From positions 1 to 13,690 of the forward strand of contig JAFSFU010000039.1 in NCBI GenBank assembly GCA_017435025.1: a stretch of DNA of 13,690 nucleotides. The letters run 5' to 3'. Both the position numbers and the translations under genes were made by a program. The DNA is from Lachnospiraceae bacterium (lineage in GTDB: Bacteria > Bacillota_A > Clostridia > Lachnospirales > Lachnospiraceae). Below, in pieces: positions 5,497 through 12,402 of the stretch. How positions within the stretch are numbered: position 1 is the first letter of the stretch; every line of letters begins with the position of its first letter. The notes under the pieces are model-generated. The model did not search any database. It was not told the DNA's origin and saw only the letters and a program-made list of their open reading frames with translations.

Positions 5497-6666
5497 CTAT
5501 TCCTTCACTTCCAGCTTCGCAACAAACCGCTCGATTCTTGCCAGTGCACGTTTTAAATCCTTCATAGAATAGGCATAGGAAATACGAAGATAACCTTCAC
5601 CACAATCACCAAACGCAGTACCCGGCACAACGGCTACTTTCTCCTCTTCCAGGAGTCGGAGCGCGAACTCATCGGAAGTCATTCCAAATTTTTTAATACT
5701 CGGGAACACATAAAATGCTCCCTGGGGCTCATAACAATCCATTCCCATATCGCGAAACGCCTTTACCAGATACTCTCGTCGCTCATTGTAGGCATCTCGC
5801 ATTTCAGCGACCTCTTCATCTCCGTTTCGAAGCGCCTCCACCGCCGCATACTGGCTCGTGGTTGGAGCACACATGATCGCGTACTGATGAATCTTAAGCA
5901 TCTGCGATAAGATCAATTCCGGTGCACATGCATAACCAAGTCGCCAGCCAGTCATCGCGTAAGATTTAGAAAAACCATTAATCAGAACCGTACGCTCCTT
6001 CATTCCCGGCAGAGATGCGATCGTACAATGTTTTCCCACATAGGTCAGTTCAGAATAAATCTCATCAGAAATGATAAATAGATCATGTTCCTCCACCACC
6101 TCAGCAATCGCTTTTAAATCTTCCTCTTCCATAATGGATCCGGTCGGATTGTTCGGGAACGGCAGAATCAGAATCTTCGTCTTTGGCGTCAGTTTTTCCA
6201 GTACCTTTTCTTTTGTCAAACGAAACTGGTCTTTTTCCTCCAATTCGATCGTTACCGGAACTCCTCCGGCAAGAATCGTGCATGGAGTATAGGAAACATA
6301 GCTTGGCTGCGGAATCAACACTTCATCCCCCGGATTCAGCATGGCTCTCAACGCAATATCAATGGCCTCACTGCCTCCGACGGTCACCAGGCATTCGTCA
6401 TTATAATCATAGGATACATCAAACCGGCGTTCCAGATAGTTACAGATTTCCATTTTCAATTCTTTCAGTCCTGCATTGGATGTATAAAAGGTCTGACCGC
6501 GCTCCAGGGAGTAGATTCCTTCATCGCGAATATGCCACGGTGTATCAAAATCCGGTTCACCAACACCCAGAGAAATCGCATCTTTCATCTCACCTACAAT
6601 ATCAAAGAACTTACGGATCCCAGACGGCGGAATTGCTGTTATTGTATCAGACAATGGGTTTCTCAC
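5497..6666 (-). CDS. Class I/II pyridoxal-phosphate aminotransferase
   Basis: A 389-residue fold-type I aminotransferase of the aspartate/aromatic aminotransferase subgroup. Visible features are GVGEPDFDTP (34-43), GGSEAID (97-103) for phosphate contact, PFPNNPTG (169-176) with the cofactor/substrate Asn, SDEIYSEL (200-207) with the cofactor Asp and Tyr, the Schiff-base lysine K234 in GFSKSYAMTGWRLGY, and YLRISYA near the end with the carboxylate-binding Arg. The amino-acid substrate is not predictable. The start codon is GTG (6664-6666) and overlaps the TGA of the RAM-domain gene as GTGA, so translation is probably coupled. AAAGGA lies about 15 bases upstream, rather far. The RAM-domain protein upstream could sense its amino-acid substrate or product. 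Confidence 0.93.
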   Translation of the reverse strand: MRNPLSDTITAIPPSGIRKFFDIVGEMKDAISLGVGEPDFDTPWHIRDEGIYSLERGQTFYTSNAGLKELKMEICNYLERRFDVSYDYNDECLVTVGGSEAIDIALRAMLNPGDEVLIPQPSYVSYTPCTILAGGVPVTIELEEKDQFRLTKEKVLEKLTPKTKILILPFPNNPTGSIMEEEDLKAIAEVVEEHDLFIISDEIYSELTYVGKHCTIASLPGMKERTVLINGFSKSYAMTGWRLGYACAPELILSQMLKIHQYAIMCAPTTSQYAAVEALRNGDEEVAEMRDAYNERREYLVKAFRDMGMDCYEPQGAFYVFPSIKKFGMTSDEFALRLLEEEKVAVVPGTAFGDCGEGYLRISYAYSMKDLKRALARIERFVAKLEVKE

Positions 6667-6995
6667 GGTGTAATCAGCATCCTTTCATCTTCATCATCAC
6701 TCTCTAAGACTACGCCCTGTTCCTTATACTTCTTCAAAATGAAGTGTGTGGATGTACTTACCACAGATTTGATCGTAGCCAGCTCTTCATTTACAAACTG
6801 CGCCACTTCGCGCAGCGTCCTTCCTTCTACAATAACAGTAAAGTCAAATGTTCCGGAAGACATCAGATAAATGGATTTCACCTCTTTGCGATGGCAGATT
6901 CGCTCCGCGATGGAGTCGTATCCCACACCTCTCTGAGGAGTCACTTTCACTTCGATCAATGCAACAACTTTCTCATCGTTCATGTTTTCCTGCAT
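6663..6995 (-). CDS. Stand-alone Lrp/AsnC effector (RAM) domain protein
   Basis: A 110-residue protein matching the C-terminal amino-acid-binding RAM domain of Lrp/AsnC regulators: VVALIEVKVTPQRGVGYDSIAERI (10-33), then SIYLMSSGTFDFTVIVEG, then the helix LREVAQFVNEELATI, and the final strand THFILKKYKEQG. The usual N-terminal helix-turn-helix of about 50-60 residues is absent, because the ATG at 6995 with GGAGGAGG directly upstream leaves no room for it. Without a DNA-binding part it may act as a metabolite sensor, as a partner in mixed oligomers with full-length Lrp proteins, or as a small-molecule-binding subunit of an enzyme. It overlaps the aminotransferase gene and may sense a related amino acid; this is inference. 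Confidence 0.85.
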   Translation of the reverse strand: MQENMNDEKVVALIEVKVTPQRGVGYDSIAERICHRKEVKSIYLMSSGTFDFTVIVEGRTLREVAQFVNEELATIKSVVSTSTHFILKKYKEQGVVLESDDEDERMLITP

Positions 6996-7580
6996 TTAGG
7001 ATACCTCCTCCGTAATTTTATAAATTTCATCCGGCTGCGGCCGCTCCAGATATCCCGTTCCACTGACTCCTGTCATTTTTCTTGCGATACCTTTTTCTAC
7101 TTTTCCGATCACAGCTGCACGGATTCCCTGTTCTCTTAATCGATCCACCATATCCCATCCATGGTCAGAGGCCATCAATACGCACTCGCCGGACCATAAG
7201 CGGTATGGATTCAGATCAAAAAGCTCACATATTTCTATAATTTCCTGTCTGACAGGAATTTTTAGCAGAGAAAAAGTAATTCCCTGCTCATATGCCCCTG
7301 AAAGATTCCAAAGGGCAGCAAGAATGCCGCCCTCTGCAATAAACTCCCACTCAGTTGCCCCCAAGGACTCCATCTGTTCCGGAGTTAAATCCAGGGTTTC
7401 ATCCGCTGCCGCTTCCATTCCTCTCACATACGCCGGGGAAAAACGGGCAGCGATCATTTCCTTTTTATATTTCAGAGCCACCTTTGCTCCGGTCTTGCCG
7501 ATGCATCCGGCTACAACCAGATCCTGGCCCGGGACAAAAATTCCTCTGCTGTTTGGCTCTCTTTCAATTCGTCTCATCAT
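6996..7580 (-). CDS. AIR-synthase C-terminal-domain protein (HypE/PurM-like fragment)
   Basis: A 194-residue protein resembling the linker and C-terminal domain of AIR-synthase-related proteins such as HypE (hydrogenase maturation) and PurM. Recognisable parts are the linker PGQDLVVAGCIGKTGAKVA (17-35), EFIAEGGILAALWNLS (79-94), which matches the family DxAEGG-type segment, and the region IPVRQEIIEICELFDLNPYRLWSGECVLMA. The N-terminal domain that completes the ATP site in HypE and PurM is missing, and the start at 7580 follows AAAGGAA, so the short form looks genuine rather than mis-started. Such proteins are often labelled hydrogenase maturation factor, but no other hyp gene is nearby. It lies directly before the RAM-domain gene with no gap, so they are co-expressed. 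Confidence 0.75.
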   Translation of the reverse strand: MMRRIEREPNSRGIFVPGQDLVVAGCIGKTGAKVALKYKKEMIAARFSPAYVRGMEAAADETLDLTPEQMESLGATEWEFIAEGGILAALWNLSGAYEQGITFSLLKIPVRQEIIEICELFDLNPYRLWSGECVLMASDHGWDMVDRLREQGIRAAVIGKVEKGIARKMTGVSGTGYLERPQPDEIYKITEEVS

Positions 7581-7622
7581 ATCGAAGGATTCCTTTTCTT
7601 TACAACCCCTGCGTCCAGTTGA

Positions 7623-9188
7623 CTACGGACCTGTCGTGGCACCCGGATCAATCGGCGCGATCTCAACCGGTGCTGCAGCCGGTGTTTCTGCCGGTGCACC
7701 CGGTCCGCCACTCTGCTCCGGAGTTACTGCACCCGGTCCTGCCGGTGCACCCGGACCACCAGGTCCCGCCGGAGCTGTCTCAGTCGGTACTGCCGGTGTC
7801 TCAGCCGGAGCTGTCTCAGCCGGTGCCTCCACCGGTACCTCCACCGGAACTGCCGGTCCTACACGATAAATCGCTTTGGATGCATTGTAATTGTCCTTAT
7901 TTAACAAAGTTCTCTCCTGAAGAACACCGTCAATATACACACATTTATAGAGCTCGGAGCGAATACCGGTGTGAGAGGACTGTACTTTTACCCTCTGGCC
8001 CGGCTGCAAGGTCGGATCCTGCTCTTCAATCGGGTCGCCCGGATTGATCCACTGCAGAGTTTTGGATTCAAACTCCACCTTACGATTCTCCGGTCTTGTT
8101 TCTTTACCATAAATTGTAAATGTCAGTTTTTTGCCGGAAGTATAGCCTTCCACATAGATCGGCGTATCGTACGGGTTTGCGATCTTGATATCTTTATAAG
8201 TACCTGCGATAGCTGCATCTCTGGAATGGTCCACATAAGACACTGTCATCGAATGATTCTGACGCTGTACGATATCAAGCTCCGCATAAAGTGCCGCATT
8301 ATATAAGGTTGTAGCAATCTGACAGATACCGCCTCCGATACTGTCTACGGAACGACCGTTTTCGTATGCACCCGCATTCTTAAAACCATTTTCCGCAGTG
8401 ATCGGCGCCATAGCACCCTGGCCGGAAAGCACTTCGCCCGGCATCAGTACATGCCCGTTGATCTTAGATGCTCCAACTTCCAAATTGGTAGAACGCGCCC
8501 AGCCGCTGCTGGCAAAGCTTGTCGTATAAGTACCCAGAACATCCTGAATTGTCTCCAGATCCTCGGTTTTGATCTTAGGTTCCTGCTCTGTGATCACCGC
8601 AGTAAGTGTCACTCCATCAGTTCCTTCTTCACTGAGTGCCGCATTCAATGCCTCTTCGGTCGCTTCCATATCCACCGCAATACCGGTCACAGACGGTGTC
8701 ACAATGAACTGATCGCCTTCTTTTACAATTGTTGCATCCTGTGCCTCGGTAATTGCTGCACCGCAATGCTCGTTCACAAATGCAGATACTTTTGCCTGAT
8801 CCACATGCATCTCCAGCTCAATCCTCACCGGATTCTCCTGGAGATCTTTCTGTTTCATATAACGTCTGATCAGGTTTCCCTCCACTTTGGAGTTCTCCAT
8901 AGCCTCTGCTACTGCATCCGGGTTTCCCCAGCTAAGTCCCAGATCTTCTGCACTGGCCTCCGCACTGGCCCCGTTCACATCAAGGGTTACCGTCTGGCTC
9001 ATTTTCTCTTCTACATATGCCTTTACTGCTTCTTCTGCCTCTTCCTCAGTCATTCCTTCCAGATTCATATTTCCTACAAATACGCCGGTCGGGATCACTT
9101 CATCTGCGCGTACGGAAACAGGGGCCATCCAGACAAGACCTGCTGTTACAATTGCGGTTAAACCTGCAATCCACGCATTCTTTTTCAT
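7623..9188 (-). CDS. Secreted VanW-family protein with Pro/Ala/Gly-rich tail
   Basis: A 521-residue envelope protein. Residues 1-28 are a signal peptide (MKKN, hydrophobic core, VRA cleavage). Residues about 40-215 resemble the paired peptidoglycan-binding domains found before VanW, and residues about 220-355 are the VanW domain with GGGICQIATTLYNAAL (285-300) and NHSMTVSYV (311-319). Residues about 370-445 look like a G5-type module. Residues 445-521 are a low-complexity Pro/Ala/Glu/Gly tail with GPGGPGAP-like units. There is no LPxTG motif or C-terminal membrane anchor. VanW proteins lie in some vancomycin-resistance clusters, but the biochemical role is unsettled; this copy is a housekeeping envelope type, not evidence of resistance. 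The ATG at 9188 follows AGAGGAG. Confidence 0.9.
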   Translation of the reverse strand: MKKNAWIAGLTAIVTAGLVWMAPVSVRADEVIPTGVFVGNMNLEGMTEEEAEEAVKAYVEEKMSQTVTLDVNGASAEASAEDLGLSWGNPDAVAEAMENSKVEGNLIRRYMKQKDLQENPVRIELEMHVDQAKVSAFVNEHCGAAITEAQDATIVKEGDQFIVTPSVTGIAVDMEATEEALNAALSEEGTDGVTLTAVITEQEPKIKTEDLETIQDVLGTYTTSFASSGWARSTNLEVGASKINGHVLMPGEVLSGQGAMAPITAENGFKNAGAYENGRSVDSIGGGICQIATTLYNAALYAELDIVQRQNHSMTVSYVDHSRDAAIAGTYKDIKIANPYDTPIYVEGYTSGKKLTFTIYGKETRPENRKVEFESKTLQWINPGDPIEEQDPTLQPGQRVKVQSSHTGIRSELYKCVYIDGVLQERTLLNKDNYNASKAIYRVGPAVPVEVPVEAPAETAPAETPAVPTETAPAGPGGPGAPAGPGAVTPEQSGGPGAPAETPAAAPVEIAPIDPGATTGP

Positions 9189-9210
9189 AATCTTCTCCTC
9201 TTAAAAATTC

Positions 9211-9236
9211 AAATGAACAGGATAACCTGTTCATTT
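9211..9236 (-). terminator. Strong hairpin closing the exonuclease operon, just before the VanW gene
   Basis: AAATGAACAGG (9211-9221) and CCTGTTCATTT (9226-9236) form a perfect 11-bp stem with a 4-base loop. On the minus strand it is followed by GAATTTTT, so it can act as an intrinsic terminator after the small membrane protein gene. An A/T-rich flank on the other side could make it work in both directions. The VanW ribosome binding site begins about 10 bases beyond it, leaving no room for a promoter between; the hairpin may instead stabilise or attenuate read-through transcripts. Confidence 0.7.
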
Positions 9237-9253
9237 AATAAAAATCTTTTCAC

Positions 9254-9370
9254 TTAAACAAGTGCCATCAGAGCACTTAATACCATCGGCAGTACCATTG
9301 CTACGGAAACTACTACGATTACAATTGTGGAAAAAATCTTTTTATTCTTTTTGTTCTTTAAGTTTAACAA
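9254..9370 (-). CDS. Small one-helix membrane protein (Prli42-like in layout)
   Basis: A 38-residue peptide starting at TTG (9368-9370), preceded by AGAGGTGA at a good distance. It has a Lys/Asn-rich head (LNLKNKKNKK), one hydrophobic helix (FSTIVIVVVSVAMVLPMVLSAL) and the end MALV. The start overlaps the last 29 bases of the exonuclease gene in another frame. Longer starts in this frame (ATG at 9403 or 9448) have no ribosome binding site and would extend deep into the exonuclease gene. Size, basic head and single helix resemble Prli42, the tiny stressosome-anchoring membrane protein of Firmicutes, but at this length similarity is weak evidence. The reading frame ends right before the terminator hairpin, supporting a real last gene of the operon. 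Confidence 0.6.
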   Translation of the reverse strand: MLNLKNKKNKKIFSTIVIVVVSVAMVLPMVLSALMALV

Positions 9371-10142
9371 TTTGTTCACCTCTTTGTTGATTCTTATCTT
9401 CATGCCGGAACTGCGTATGTACACGCGCCTGCTCAGGAATTCTTCCATGCGTAAATATAATCTTGTCTATCATTCTTGAGATTTCATTTCCGGACATATG
9501 GTCTATATCGACAGTCGATACTATTCTATGATATTTTAATAAATCATGCAAGTGTTCTTTTTGTCTTTTCGATGCCTGACGCTCTTTTTTTGCCTTATAA
9601 TTCAGCTTTGAAGCCACAAACAAGTCACCGCGTTTCTCTCCAAACCGCTCTTTCAACGCCAGATAAAGAAGATGCGCCGACATGGCATCGGACAATGCCC
9701 GGTGGGCGGTATCTGGTGTAATACCAAAATAACCACAGGCTGCACCGAGGTTCTTCTTCTCCGCCCCCGGCATCAGATACCGACAGATCTTTAACGTATC
9801 GATTCCCTCTTTTTCAAAAGTCAGTTTTTGATTTGCCGCCGCCTGTACCAGAAATCCATAATCAAAAATAATCTGATGTCCCAATAGCGGAAATCCATCG
9901 CAGAACCGGATCACATCCGGAAGTACTTCCTCAATTCCGGGAGCATCGACCACCATATCATCTGTAATACCGGTTAATTCGACAATTCGCTCCGGTATCT
10001 CCCTGTGTGGATTCACCATGGTATGATACGTATCCGCAACCACACCGTCCACAACCTTCACCATGCCAATTTCGGTGATTTTCTCCCTTTTTGCTCCGAT
10101 TCCTGTGGTCTCCAGATCAATTGCCACGTAGGATGTGATCAT
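9342..10142 (-). CDS. DnaQ-like 3'-5' exonuclease (DEDDh)
   Basis: A 266-residue protein. Residues 1-165 form a DEDDh exonuclease of the DNA polymerase III epsilon/PolC-exo type, with catalytic residues D9 and E11 (DLETTG), D94 (HQIIFDYGFL), and H147 and D152 (TAHRALSDA). Such enzymes degrade single-stranded DNA or RNA from the 3' end. The rest is a basic linker (about 178-197) and a small helical module about 198-240, HDLLKYH...DIDHMSGNEISRMIDKII. That module resembles a short helical module appended to various Firmicute nucleic-acid enzymes. No polymerase or helicase domain is present, so it is a free exonuclease for repair or RNA turnover. Its ATG overlaps the radical SAM stop (ATGA), indicating translational coupling. 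Confidence 0.9.
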   Translation of the reverse strand: MITSYVAIDLETTGIGAKREKITEIGMVKVVDGVVADTYHTMVNPHREIPERIVELTGITDDMVVDAPGIEEVLPDVIRFCDGFPLLGHQIIFDYGFLVQAAANQKLTFEKEGIDTLKICRYLMPGAEKKNLGAACGYFGITPDTAHRALSDAMSAHLLYLALKERFGEKRGDLFVASKLNYKAKKERQASKRQKEHLHDLLKYHRIVSTVDIDHMSGNEISRMIDKIIFTHGRIPEQARVHTQFRHEDKNQQRGEQIVKLKEQKE

Positions 10143-11896
10143 CTCCGGTCACCTGCCTTTATCATCTCTTCACGTGAAAACCGGACCGCCCGTGCGTTTT
10201 TGCTGAGTGGATCGCGGTTCTTATAATCAAACAGTACATAACTGCCATCTTCCATGTATTCCATATGAGCCATCTTGCTCATCTGGCGACTGTCATATCC
10301 CTCATATCCATGAAGCCATACCGGACTTTCCTCTTCCGCCTCGAAAAACTCCCGAATCTGGCGTTTCGCACCGGACTGGTCACTGGCAAATGACGGACGA
10401 CTCTTCACATTCTCTCTCAAATACAAGTCATAGATCAGGCTGTCCCGGAAACCAGACAGTTTCTCCTTTTCCCCTGCAAAGCGAGCACACAGGAAACGGT
10501 ATAAAATTTCATACCTGGCAAGTCTGCTGTGACTCAGACCAAAAAGCTTCTGTTCCTCGTAATAATCCGCCAGTGTTAAAAACATCTCAGAAGGTGACGC
10601 AAATTCTTTTTCCAGCAAATCAACCGTATGGGAAAATTGTCCGCTATTGTAATGGACCTCCACCATATCCTCCATGCCCTTAAGTCGGATCACATCCGAA
10701 TAGGAAAGCCATTTTGTCGATAACACTTCATATGGCGGAATACCACGATATTTCAGTTCATAGGCATCCGTTTGCGATGCCATATAAGACCCCTTTAGCA
10801 CCTTGAGAAATCCCAGCTGAAGCTGATCCGGCTTCATCCGGTATACATCGTCGAACGATTTCAGGAACGAATCCATATCCTCGAACGGAAGACCTGCGAT
10901 CAGATCCAGATGCTGATGGGTATTCCGATACCCACGTACCTGCGCAACCGATGCCTTCAATTTATCCAGGTTCATTTTTCTTCTGATCTCACCGATGGTA
11001 TTGGGGTTTGTTGACTGAACCCCGATTTCCAGCTGAATCAGACCCGGTCGCATCTTTTTGATCAGCGCCAGCTCCTCTTCATCAAACAGATCTGCTGAAA
11101 CCTCAAAGTGAAAGTTTGTGATTCCATTATCATGGTCCAGTATATGCTGCCAGATTCCCATGGTATGCTCTTTTCGGCAATTGAACGTCCGGTCTACAAA
11201 TTTCACCTGCGGAACTTTATTCTCTAAAAAGAAATCCAGTTCTCTCTTTACCTTCTCCAGACTGCGAAAACGGACCGTTTTGTCGATGGACGAAAGGCAG
11301 TAGCTGCAGGAAAACGGGCATCCGCGGCTGCTTTCATAATAGACGATCCGGTTTTCAAATCCCGCCATATCTCCATAGTAGAACGGAACGTCATCCATGG
11401 ACAACAGCTTTTGGGACATGTTTTCATGAATTTCTCCCTTTTCATCGCGGTAAGTGATTCCGGCGATTTCAGAAAGTTCCACCTGCGCAAGACTTTTTCC
11501 TGCATTCCCATAAGCTTCCACCAATTTGGCAAAAGTCTGTTCTCCTTCTCCGCGCATAATTCCGGCAATCTCCGGCTCTCGTTCCAACACCTGAACAGCA
11601 TCGTAAGACACCTCCGGCCCTCCCAGCCAGATTGCACAATCCGGCAAAACCTTGTGGAGGTCGCGCACCAGATCCAACACATGGGAAATGTTCCATATAT
11701 AGCAGGAAAAGCCGACAAAGTCCGGCTTTCTCCTAAAAATATCCTGTAAAATATGTTCCATCTGATGATTGATGGTATATTCCCCAATCTCTACATCTGC
11801 TCCCGGCACATGCTCCTTTGCAAACGCTCTGAGGCTGTAAACAGCAGGATTGGAGTGAATATATTTGGCATTGACTGCCGCCAATAAAAATCTCAT
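10139..11896 (-). CDS. B12-binding-type radical SAM protein with DUF4080-like C-terminus
   Basis: A 585-residue protein. Residues 1-145 have the Rossmann-like cobalamin-binding fold that precedes many radical SAM domains (KPDFVGFSCYIWN, IWLGGPEVS, GEGEQTF), but no DxHxxG cobalamin His motif is visible. Residues about 180-400 are the radical SAM core, with C193, C197 and C200 (RGCPFSCSYC) to hold the 4Fe-4S cluster, LEIGVQSTNP as the SAM-binding strand, and HLDLIAGLPFED. The C-terminal third fits the DUF4080-type extension of this family. These proteins are widespread in anaerobic Firmicutes and their substrates are unknown. It overlaps the dCMP deaminase gene upstream and the exonuclease gene downstream by ATGA, so the three are made together. 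Confidence 0.88.
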   Translation of the reverse strand: MRFLLAAVNAKYIHSNPAVYSLRAFAKEHVPGADVEIGEYTINHQMEHILQDIFRRKPDFVGFSCYIWNISHVLDLVRDLHKVLPDCAIWLGGPEVSYDAVQVLEREPEIAGIMRGEGEQTFAKLVEAYGNAGKSLAQVELSEIAGITYRDEKGEIHENMSQKLLSMDDVPFYYGDMAGFENRIVYYESSRGCPFSCSYCLSSIDKTVRFRSLEKVKRELDFFLENKVPQVKFVDRTFNCRKEHTMGIWQHILDHDNGITNFHFEVSADLFDEEELALIKKMRPGLIQLEIGVQSTNPNTIGEIRRKMNLDKLKASVAQVRGYRNTHQHLDLIAGLPFEDMDSFLKSFDDVYRMKPDQLQLGFLKVLKGSYMASQTDAYELKYRGIPPYEVLSTKWLSYSDVIRLKGMEDMVEVHYNSGQFSHTVDLLEKEFASPSEMFLTLADYYEEQKLFGLSHSRLARYEILYRFLCARFAGEKEKLSGFRDSLIYDLYLRENVKSRPSFASDQSGAKRQIREFFEAEEESPVWLHGYEGYDSRQMSKMAHMEYMEDGSYVLFDYKNRDPLSKNARAVRFSREEMIKAGDRR

Positions 11897-12381
11897 ACGT
11901 AATACTCAATCTTTCTTCCGGTCGGATGATATTGATAGTAACGCACACCGGCTGCATTTAACATGCGTTTGGATGCTCTGGTGCTCGGCGTATCTGCATA
12001 CTTATCACTTTCATATACGATCGTCTTAATACCGGACTGAATGATCGCTTTCGCGCATTCATTGCACGGGAACAGAGTTACGTACAGCTTGCTGCCTTCC
12101 AGACTGCCGCCTCGGTAATTAAGGATCGCATTGAGTTCGCTGTGAGTCACATAAAAATATTTCTCATTGTACGGATCGCTGTCATCTTTGCCCCACGGGA
12201 ATTCCTCGTCAGAACAGCCAGTCGGGAAGCCGTTATAACCCATAGACAAAATCTTATTGTCTTCGCTGACAATACAGCAGCCCACTTGCGTGCTTGGATC
12301 CTTGGAACGCATGGATGACAATTTTGCCACACCCATAAAATACTCGTCCCACGTAATATACCCTTTTCTCTTATCTGACAT
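11893..12381 (-). CDS. dCMP deaminase family protein
   Basis: A 162-residue zinc-dependent deaminase that converts dCMP to dUMP, the precursor for thymidylate. The zinc site is visible as H80-S-E82 (the H-[AC/S]-E signature, with E82 as the proton shuttle) and P105-C106-N-E-C109. The region MGYNGFPTGCSD (47-58) and the TQVGCCIVSEDN segment are typical of the dCMP deaminase/ComEB branch rather than cytidine or guanine deaminases. The size is standard. The start at 12381 is preceded by GGGGGA. It is 21 bases after the threonylcarbamoyl-AMP synthase gene and overlaps the radical SAM start by ATGA. Confidence 0.93.
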   Translation of the reverse strand: MSDKRKGYITWDEYFMGVAKLSSMRSKDPSTQVGCCIVSEDNKILSMGYNGFPTGCSDEEFPWGKDDSDPYNEKYFYVTHSELNAILNYRGGSLEGSKLYVTLFPCNECAKAIIQSGIKTIVYESDKYADTPSTRASKRMLNAAGVRYYQYHPTGRKIEYYV

Positions 12382-12402
12382 AATATCCCCCTTGTACTTG
12401 CT

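Noticed and set aside
7650..7860. CRISPR-like or tandem DNA repeat
   Set aside because: The repetition is irregular and follows from Pro/Ala/Gly codons in the VanW tail; there is no repeat-spacer pattern.
7623..9188. Vancomycin resistance determinant
   Set aside because: VanW-domain proteins are common envelope proteins in Firmicutes. No vanH, vanA, vanX or two-component genes are nearby.
9371..9448. 64-residue version of the small membrane protein
   Set aside because: The ATGs at 9448 and 9403 have no ribosome binding site, and the added residues are a shadow of the exonuclease frame.
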